From Fragaria x ananassa (Eukaryota > Streptophyta > Magnoliopsida > Rosales > Rosaceae): a stretch of 64,000 nt of DNA. The notes under the pieces were generated by a model that saw nothing but the letters and a program-made list of their open reading frames with translations, did not search any database and was not told where the DNA came from. The position numbers and the translations under genes were made by a program. Of this stretch, positions 56,713 through 64,000 are shown piece by piece. The stretch covers positions 18,624,501 through 18,688,500 of the forward strand of contig CP139768.1 in the NCBI GenBank assembly GCA_034370585.1, written 5' to 3'. Numbering within the stretch: position 1 is the first letter of the stretch; each line of letters opens with the position of its first letter.

Positions 56713-57480
56713 GATGAGCACTAAACTTATAATCAGTGTTATTATGTGTTTGTCATTGCATCTTTTTTTTTCTTTTCTTTTTTCTTGTAACTTTGTAAGT
56801 ATTGAGAAATTTACATAAAGTCATTCATATGAAATATGTAGATTTCAGAAATTAGTGAAAGTCTATGATTAAAAGTCGATGGTTTTAAGAAATCAGTAAA
56901 AGTTTATGAACTTTTCAAAAAGTCTGTAGACTTCTAAAAAAGTCAGTTGATTAAAATAAGTCTGTATGAATCCAAATACAATACAACTCCCTAAGTAAAT
57001 AAGTTTTTATCGATCATGTCCACCGGTCAATGGAACCAACTTAGGTCTTTTTGGCCAAAACCGACCACTTTGGTTTCACGATTTCCTGCACCGCCACCAC
57101 CAACGCCACCAGTGAGTTCAAATAAGCAATTTGAAGCTGCAAACGTCGATTTGTCACAATTCTCTAATTTACGACTATTTTTTTCCAAACAAATAAGCAA
57201 TATTTGACAATTGTCGCTCATATTTATTTAGAAGAGAAGTACAAAAATAGTATAGTTTGATGTCCAAAGAGTTCCTTCTCATAGTTCTTTACAGGTTTAT
57301 AACTTTTCTCTATGAAATGGTCACCCTGCAGGGGCAAATAACCTTTTGAAGGGTCAATTACTTGATGTTGGCAATTATGCTAGTTGTTGTTTCAGAATAA
57401 AAATCACTTGAAGCAAAGTAAAATTCGAGCTCTCTCTCCCGATGCTAGGTATCAACTCATGACTTTCCCTTTGATATCCT
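56713..57480. other. Unassigned AT-rich DNA
   Basis: 56820-56990 has MITE-like repetition of AAGTCTATGA / AAAAGT(C/T)(T/A)(G/A)T phrases. The Pro-rich frame at 57016-57207 has no support from splicing or motifs. Nothing else recognised. Confidence 0.35.
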
Positions 57481-57482
57481 TG

Positions 57483-57907
57483 CAAGTTGATTCCTCTTGC
57501 TTCCCACCAAAGCTGGTGATCGATGAGAAAGAACTGAATTCATCACTAGATTATCTTATATCTTGTTATTAATTAATTAAAGTCACATATCTTGCTTTTG
57601 ATTACCACATTTGCAAGCATGGAATCAGATATCCAATTATATCATGTTCCCGCTTCTCCATCTTAACACTCCAACACATAGTTTAAATCACCAATTAAGC
57701 TCATTGTTCTTACTAGCAATATATTGCTTCATCTGAATCTATAAGGGATTATGCAGGAGAAGAGGAAACAATGGCAGCCTCTTGGCATTTGCCACAGGCT
57801 CATCACCTTCATCCTGAACAGCGGCATTGCAAGAAGCCTTGTTAAGCACGAAACCATAACCAGCCCTCATCCAAAGCCTCAAGGTTCGAGCAATGGAGTG
57901 GTTTCTA
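57483..57907 (+). repeat. Direct repeat, copy 1 (5' part of small gene)
   Basis: About 425 bp from CAAGTTGATTCC through the first 50 codons of the small gene at 57751, repeated at 58711-59140 in the same orientation with about 10% differences and small indels. Confidence 0.85.
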
Positions 57908-58412
57908 TGGAGGACCAACAACCCCTAGTCCCAAATAGGCCTAACGGAGTTGAAAGCGTCTACCTTCAACAGGCTCAGCATACACCAGACGACAATTCAG
58001 GTTTTGAGATCCAAGTTCACTACAAGCTAATAGATAATGATGATTCAAAGATGAGAAATACTGCTGGTAGCCACAAATTTTCTTCGAGTAGGAGTTTAGA
58101 AGAGGTGAAGCCAATTTTCACAAGCGTATCGCAAGTAAGGACCCAAAAAGGAGTTTAAGCATTGCAGATGTAGCGGGGTTGGAGAAAGAGAAAGACAATG
58201 AGAAGAAAGGAATAATGCTAATGAGCAAAGAAAATGCTACACTAGAAATGGTGGGTGAAGAAGATGAGAGTTCGAAGCTTCCTGTTTTGAGGCGAACAAG
58301 ACCACTTTTTTCTGTTGCACTAAATATAAATGAAAAATCAGATGAATTCATTCGGAGTAGAAAGGAAGCTATGAGAAGAAGCCAAAGCCTTGAGCTACCT
58401 AGGACATTTTAG
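57751..58412 (+). pseudogene. Small plant-specific protein gene, possibly DUF761-like, with a frameshift
   Basis: The frame from 57751 (MQEKRKQWQPLGICHRLITF, a possible membrane or amphipathic helix, then ARSLVKHETI) runs to a stop at 58156-58158. A second frame continues the protein without a gap: DPKRSLSIADVAGLEKEKDN, then LPVLRRTRPLFSVALNINEK and SDEFIRSRKEAMRRSQSLEL PRTF to the TAG at 58410-58412. The two overlap in different frames between about 58091 and 58156, so one indel breaks the gene. A TTATGCAG just before GAGAAGAGG looks like a splice acceptor, so an upstream exon may exist. The tail INEKSDEFIRSRKEAMRRS recalls the C-terminal motif of DUF761 (cotton-fibre-type) proteins; the assignment is weak. 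A partial duplicate follows at 58711. A sequencing error cannot be excluded. Confidence 0.5.
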
Positions 58413-58710
58413 CCTCTATATATGTTATGATATGAGAAAATCATATGACGTCTCAATTTCAAATTTTATTCTCATATATGGTTTGTAGTTTTTTCATGTT
58501 TTGATCAATGAGGTACTTGGTCAGACTGAAGAGATTTGGATGGTCTTATCTGAAAAATAAAAATGAAAACAAAAACATAACAACAATTATGTGATCCAGA
58601 CTTGTAACAGATAATGATGCAGGTACTGAAATTAGATTTATAATGAATCTTAGCATCACACTCGACACTATTTGACAATGTGTGAAGAGGGCCAAACCCT
58701 CACTATTTGA

Positions 58711-59140
58711 CAAGTTGCTTCCTTTCGTTTCCCACCAAAGCTGGTGATCGATGAGAAAGAACGACTGAATTCATCACTAGATTCTCTTATATCTTGTTAG
58801 TTAAAGACACATTCTTACTATTGGTTACCACATTTGCAATCATGGTCAGATATCCAATTATATCATGTTCCCGTTTCTCCATCTTAACACTCCAACACAT
58901 AGTTTAAATCACCAATTAAGCTCATTGTTCTTACTAGCAATATATTGCTTCATTTGCTTCATCTGAATCTATAAGCGATTTTGCAGGAGAAGAGGAAACA
59001 ATGGTAGCCTCTTGGCATTTGCCACAGGCTCATCACCTTCATCCTGAACAGCGCGCGTCATTGTGAGAAGCCTTGTTAAGCACGTAACGGTAACCAACCC
59101 TCATCCAAAGCCTCAAGGTCGAGCAATGGAGTGGTTTCTA
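58711..59140 (+). repeat. Direct repeat, copy 2 (truncated duplicate of the small gene)
   Basis: Repeats 57483-57907, including the TTTGCAG acceptor-like site and the first codons, with an extra GCGCG and other indels that destroy the frame. Homology stops at GTGGTTTCTA, where unrelated sequence begins. A non-functional 5' fragment. Confidence 0.82.
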
Positions 59141-59703
59141 ATGTGCAATATTCGTACATTGACAGAAACTGAAATCTCTCAAAAGTTTTTATCATCAAGT
59201 ACTTTTCCGTTAAGATCCTTTCAATTCGTGCTCCCATGGTGGCGGTGGCCAACACCAGTTCCTCGATTAAACTAGCTACTACTGTACCACAACATTCTAA
59301 AGCCCTGCAGCTTCCACCATGACACTCCAGCTTATCATTGTTAGTTTTTTCCCTCGTAACAGGGTTGAAGCCTTAAGCCTTTCAAGCTAAACCATAACCA
59401 AAAAGATTAAATACAAAAGAACCCCCTTTCATACTCAGGTTTAAAATTCTTGCAGACGGCGTCAAATATCTCAGTTGAGTCTAACGCCTGCATGGGGAAT
59501 CGATGGTGCGACCTCGGGTGCGCGAAGGGGTCAGCTCTGCCAATACGCTGCGGCTTTTCTAGCGTACTCTACTCTTGCTAATAAAAGATATATAAGAGAA
59601 TGATAGTATAGGCAACAAATAAAATAAAAGATTCTTTATTTTTAATGCTGATAAAACTCTTATACTGTAAATGGTCAGTTCGATGAAGATGAACCCAAAA
59701 ACT
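59141..59703. other. Unassigned DNA before the second solo LTR
   Basis: No gene seen. Contains a moderately GC-rich stretch (59455-59570) without recognisable motif. Confidence 0.35.
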
Positions 59704-59708
59704 TTACC

Positions 59709-61931
59709 TGTCACGCCCCGACTCTTAAACCTTATTTACTAGTATGATGTTAATAAGAGTTTTACCATCTTCGTTATTAAGTTTATAATTTAATTGGTTC
59801 TCATAGAGGTTGTGGGGACGATTAAATTCGAAGAAATTATTCGTAGGAGAAAATGTGACGACAGTAAAAATGGTAAATTTTTGCTAGTAAAAAGTAATTT
59901 TTATTGGGGTATTATTTTTTTAGGGTGTTAATTTTTAGAGTGAGTTTTAATGCTGGTGTTGTGGACCAGATTGGGCCAAGCCCAGTTTTTCCTCTCTCTA
60001 TCTCTCTCTCTCTCTCCTGACTCTCTCTCCTTGAGCCTCTCCCTGCTGGATTTTCGACCGCCCGTTCACAGCTGTCCGGCCGCCCCCGACCACCGCGCCG
60101 GTCCCGATCGAACCACCATCCTCTCCTCTTCATTTCTAGGTAGGTGACCAATCCCATAGTGCCGCTGATCGGAGGGAAACTCGCCCCAAGGCTCCGGCTA
60201 CTCGAAGCTTCCCGTTGCCGGAACTCCCTCATCCGGCCGCCATAGCTAGCGATCCTTGTCTCGTTGGAAAACTCTCTTCCCGTGCTTCAATCCCTCAGAA
60301 GGTTTCGTTCCGATTCGGCTTGGGTAAGGAGATTTTGGTGTTCGAAATTCTAGGGCTTTATTACTGTTTCCGTTCGATTGACATAGTTAAACTTGAAATT
60401 AGTGTTTATGCTAGTTAGGAAAGTTGTAGATGAGGTTGAGAGGGATGTGCTGTAAAAATTTGGTAGGCGTTGGAAGTCGGCGGAGCTAGCCGACGGTCGC
60501 CGCTGCTGAAAAAGTGTTTTTAATGAGAAATTTTAAGAAGAGTTTAATGGTATGAATAATAGAATTTTTGGAAGAGTTTTGAATAGGTTTGGGAATTTTT
60601 AAAGTTTGGTATTTTGACAGATTAATAAGTTAAAATCCAGCCACGTGATTATTTATGGTTAGGAAGATGAAATGTGTTTTTGAGGATGTCGGTTAAAATT
60701 GTGGAGATTTTTGGTTGGCAGTGAAATTAAGATTTAGGGCGATGGGCATGGTTGAGCACGCAGAGCTCATATTTAATTTTCTTTAAGCATCGGTATTTTA
60801 ATTAAGGATTTATTTATGTTTTTGGAACAGGACGAGAGGAGGCTTGAGCTGAAGAGGCCTCCGACTGACATCAGGCTTAGGCCTAATTTGTGAGTGGACT
60901 TTTGTTTTAAATAATGTGCTTGAAATGTTTTATTGTTGAATGATTTTCCTTTTGTTGGAAAATAACCGAAATTGAGAATTTCGGTGATTATACTCATATT
61001 TAGATGTTTATGAGAATAATATGCATATAAATAAATATTAGCTAGCTACACGTGCTTTTCCCCCATAATGAGGTAAAATTTCATTATGGGGTGACGTGAG
61101 CGTTAGACGCCAGCGTCGTAGCCTTGTATGACTTTCTATTTTTCATACTTATTCATAGAATTCGTACAAGGAATATGAGCGTATATATATATTCACTCGT
61201 GTTTTTCCCCCATAATGAGGTAAAATTCCATTATGGGGTGACGTGAGCGTTAGACGCCAGCGTCGTAGCCTTGTATGACTATCTATTTTTCGTGCTTATT
61301 CATAGATTTCGTACAAGGAATATGACGAGTGTAAATACATACTGATATATATATAATTCTAGCCTGAGAGGCCATTTTATAAAGTTTGGGAGTCTAGCGA
61401 GGCTAGACACCAGTTAAGAATTTATGAGTTAAGTTTTTAAGCTGTCGCTTGCAAAGCCCTTTCCATGAAAATATTTTTTTAGGGAAATATTAATGTTTGT
61501 TGAAATTACTTTTGTCCACTCACTCTGACGTTTTCAAATGTTTTCCCTTGGGCCCTTCGTTTTAAAAATGTCCAGTCTGTAGAGTTCGGGTGGGGTCTAG
61601 AAGAAGGCGACGAGACATAGTCACCCATCTTTCCGCTACTTTTCGTCAGTAGGTTATATGTTTAATCTACTAGGTTTTTGTCAACTTCTGTCGATTTTCT
61701 TTTAGTAGCTCTGAATACTTTCGGAAAAATATTTGTGTATTATTTTTATTCGGATATTTGAGTTGAGTGAAGATTGATATTTTTATTAAGAGGGTGGTTC
61801 TGTAATTTTTTCGGGTTAGGGTTGTCTATTTTCAAAGGAGGTTTGCCGAGTTCTTCAGTAAATTTTCATTGGAGGTGGTCCCCGTAGGACTTACTTCGGG
61901 TTTCATGGTGAAATTCAAGATGATCCTGACA
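59709..61931 (+). mobile_element. Solo LTR (2,223 bp), plus orientation
   Basis: Begins TGTCACGCCCCGACTC and ends GATCCTGACA, with a perfect 5-bp target duplication TTACC (59704-59708, 61932-61936). Same family as the minus-strand LTR at 54262-56707. A CT-rich block (59990-60035) and a GC-rich block (60040-60300) resemble a leader; the open frames 59912-60418 on either strand have no recognisable domains. No second LTR or internal region. Confidence 0.88.
61051..61340 (+). repeat. Tandem 147-bp units with hairpins in the plus solo LTR
   Basis: Two units (61051-61197, 61198-61340) nearly identical over about 125 bp. Each carries a perfect-stem hairpin CCCCATAATGA / TTCATTATGGGG and a GCGTTAGACGCCAGCGTC near-palindrome, followed by CTTGTATGA ... 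TCGTACAAGG, a third inverted pair. Confidence 0.85.
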
Positions 61932-63100
61932 TTACCTATCAACCAAAAAAAACCCAAAAACTTTTCTCGCTCTGCCTCTAAGTTTAAACACCAAATCTCC
62001 TGCCTCTACACTTAGGCCTTGTTTGTTTGGCCGAATGGAAGAAGTTGGAAAGGAACTTCTTTCCCTTCCTTTGTTTGGTGACCATGAAACAAGGAACTAT
62101 ATTCCACACAAAAGGGAAAAAAGGCTGGAAGTATGTTCCATCAGTTTTTCAGGGGATTGAACTTCCCTCCGTGTTTCCCAGCATTGAATACAAGAATTTA
62201 TGACCATATTGTCCTTGTACGAATTCACTATTGCCCACTTTACCCATTAACCTCTCTCACTCTCTCAAATCTCAATACTCTCATAACCCTATCAACACTC
62301 TCAGAAACCTATCGCGCCTTATTTTGGCGCTTCTTCAGTTCTGAAACAAAAAAATTGCGCGCCTATTCCATCACCATAGCTCCCGCGCATAGCTCCCGCG
62401 TCCCACAGTTATATATCATAGGCTTAATCATCTTGAATCAAGCTCACTAAGAACTCACCTATTCTCACTGTTATTGCGCAACAGGCTTACAAAGGTATGT
62501 GGATAGAACTATCTATCAATTACCCATGATTCTTTTGTGATTGAAGCATGATTTGTTAGTTTCTCTTTATGGGTAAGAAGTTACCCATGATTTTTTTTGT
62601 GATTTGTTAGTTTCTCTTTGTGGGTAAGAAGAATACGATTGGCATACAATGAAATAATGGATTACTTGTGGATTGAATTTTTCATTTAAAATTCTGAATT
62701 TATGATTAATCTGGGTTCATGTTTGATCCTTGATATGTATTGCTATCTATTGATTACATTTTAGATTTCTTAATTTATATGATCTTTGATCATGTATATA
62801 TGTACGTAATTCCCTTGTGTTAGTCTGAACCTAGAGGTATAAGAGTCGAGCTTTACAAGCTTATGGCATAGATGAATTAAAAGTTAAGTCTTGTAGCTTT
62901 AGTTTGGCTTCCGTAAACTAATCATGTGTTAATTATATATACAAGGAGATTATAGACCTTGAACTGAACATATATATATACAAGGAGATTACAGAGTTAT
63001 GAAATTGGCCTTTATTGATCGGTTCTTATATATAGTTTATACATATATGCATATATACATTAGCAAAGGTTAACTTGTAGACTAAAATTGGCATGCAGCT

Positions 63101-63998
63101 ATGGCTCGCAGACCCTTGGCAAGGACTAAAAAGCTTCTTCTAATGTTGGAAAATGTTAAAGATTTGCTTAATTTTGTTGTCATGATATACATTATCATGT
63201 ATATCATTGCTGAGCGACATTATCGCAAGTACAGAATGAAATCAAAATCAGTTTATAATGCTTTTCTAAGAGTTGGAAATTTTCAACTCATGGTGTATGC
63301 AAGTGATGTTAGATGTATAAATGAACTCAGAATGGATAGGTATACATTTAACAAATTGTGCACCATGATCCGCGCATCTGGTAAGCTTCGAGATACCAAG
63401 AATGTTTCTGTTGATGAAATGGTTGCTATGTTTCTGAACATACTAGCACACCATGAAAAAAACAGAGTCATTCAAGACAAGTTTATAAGATCAGGGGAAA
63501 CTATTAATAGATACTTTAATGCAGTTTTAGAGGCAGTTTTATGCCTACAAGGACAACTACTAAAAACACCAGAACCAGTGGCTGAGAATTCAACAGATGA
63601 GAAATGGAAGTTCTTTAAGGTACATAAATATGAGCATTCTTATTAACTTAAGACTTCAAGACAAAAAATTAATTTCTAAATGTGTTTTTCTTGTAGAATT
63701 GCCTTGGAGCATTAGATGGGACATACATTAGAGTACATATACCAGAAGTTGACAAGCCTAGGTATCGAACTAGGAAGAATGAAATTGCTACAAATGTCTT
63801 GGGTGTATGCTCTCAAGATATGCAATTTATTTATGTTTTACCGGGTTGGGAGGGTTCCGCTGCAGATTCGAGAGTGCTTCGTGATGCCATCAGTCGAAGA
63901 CATGGTTTGAGAGTTCCTCATGGTGAGATGATGTGGAATAATGAGTTCCCTCATGGTGAGATGATGTGGAATAATGAGTTCACATTCTCAAGTTCTTA
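63101..63998 (+). pseudogene. PIF/Harbinger (HARBI1/ALP1-like) transposase, truncated
   Basis: Two exons, 63101-63619 and 63697-63998, with good GT-AG borders. The N-terminal half holds the helix-turn-helix-like region: MDRYTFNKLCTMIRASGKLR, VDEMVAMFLNILAHHEKNRV, FIRSGETINRYFNAVLEAVL. The nuclease core begins with NCLGALDGTYIRVHIPE (first catalytic Asp) and GWEGSAADSRVLRDAI (second Asp). After GLRVPHG, relatives continue with the YYLxDAGYxN block and the catalytic Glu; here the frame goes into two copies of an 11-codon repeat (PHGEMMWNNEF twice) and stops at TAG 63996-63998. So the third acidic residue is missing and the protein is probably inactive, unless an unseen intron restores the frame beyond the window. 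Confidence 0.8.
63917..63980 (+). repeat. 33-bp tandem repeat at the transposase break
   Basis: CCTCATGGTGAGATGATGTG and the following GAATAATGAGTTC occur twice in a row, in frame, exactly where homology to Harbinger transposases ends. Confidence 0.85.
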
Positions 63999-64000
63999 GG

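Larger units (their letters stand above)
62015..64000 (+). mobile_element. PIF/Harbinger element, left part (runs off right edge)
   Basis: Left end GGCCTTGTTTGTTTGGCCG preceded by TTA (62012-62014), the usual 3-bp target duplication and G-rich TIR of PIF/Harbinger elements. After about 1.1 kb of untranslated sequence it encodes a Harbinger transposase on the plus strand. The right TIR is outside the window. Confidence 0.75.

Overview
This window is nuclear DNA from a flowering plant. The genes have many short GT-AG introns, the intergenic DNA is AT-rich, and several plant transposon superfamilies are nested in one another. All identifiable proteins are plant-type: a mitochondrial EF-Tu, the chloroplast envelope E3 ligase SP1, an ALKBH10-type RNA demethylase, a BSD-domain protein and GDSL lipases. 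The style of the elements would fit a eudicot, perhaps Rosaceae, but the species cannot be fixed from sequence alone.

Layout. 0-3.4 kb: two head-to-tail GDSL esterase/lipase copies on the minus strand, one intact as far as the left edge and one clearly a pseudogene. 3.86-6.91 kb: a complete 12-exon mitochondrial EF-Tu gene, divergent from the lipases. 7.2-19.7 kb: a chain of DNA-transposon nests: a hairpin MITE containing another element that holds a hAT MITE; a hAT element containing a Pack-MULE with a captured RRM fragment; then a 7.1-kb MuDR-type element with long terminal inverted repeats (TIRs), a perfect 9-bp target-site duplication (TSD), a disabled transposase and a solo LTR inside it. 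20.07-22.57 kb: a complete 11-exon SP1 gene whose putative TATA box starts 9 bp after the MuDR target duplication. 24.26-25.03 kb: a single-exon gene of unknown function. 26.6-28.7 kb: a replication-protein-A-like pseudogene split by a hAT element and a MULE-type MITE. 28.7-33.2 kb: foldback elements, two tRNA-type SINEs and (TA)n runs. 33.3-35.6 kb: a complete non-autonomous LTR retrotransposon carrying only a gag-like frame and a higher-order minisatellite; a solo LTR of the same family lies at 42.9 kb. 38.4-41.1 kb: a CACTA-like element. 44.8-49.1 kb: ALKBH10-like gene (7 exons, 538 aa), convergent with the intronless BSD-domain gene at 50.5-52.0 kb. 52.8-54.0 kb: a 34-bp minisatellite followed by an LTR. 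54.3-61.9 kb: two related 2.2-2.4-kb solo LTRs in opposite orientation, flanking a small plant-specific gene with a frameshift and a partial duplicate. 62.0 kb to the end: the left part of a PIF/Harbinger element with a broken transposase.

The genes do not form a pathway; they are independent housekeeping or regulatory loci scattered among mobile DNA. As I recall, the EF-Tu and ALKBH10B orthologues are adjacent in Arabidopsis (At4g02930/At4g02940), so the 38 kb between them here may be later insertion and rearrangement. I found no convincing new molecular system. The best leads are the Pack-MULE with a captured UBA2-like RRM, the MuDR insertion at the SP1 promoter, the hAT insertion whose target duplication contains a splice donor, and the retroelements with minisatellites in front of their 3' LTR. 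Exon borders, TSDs and repeats were read by eye, and family names come from recognition of motifs, not from database searches.
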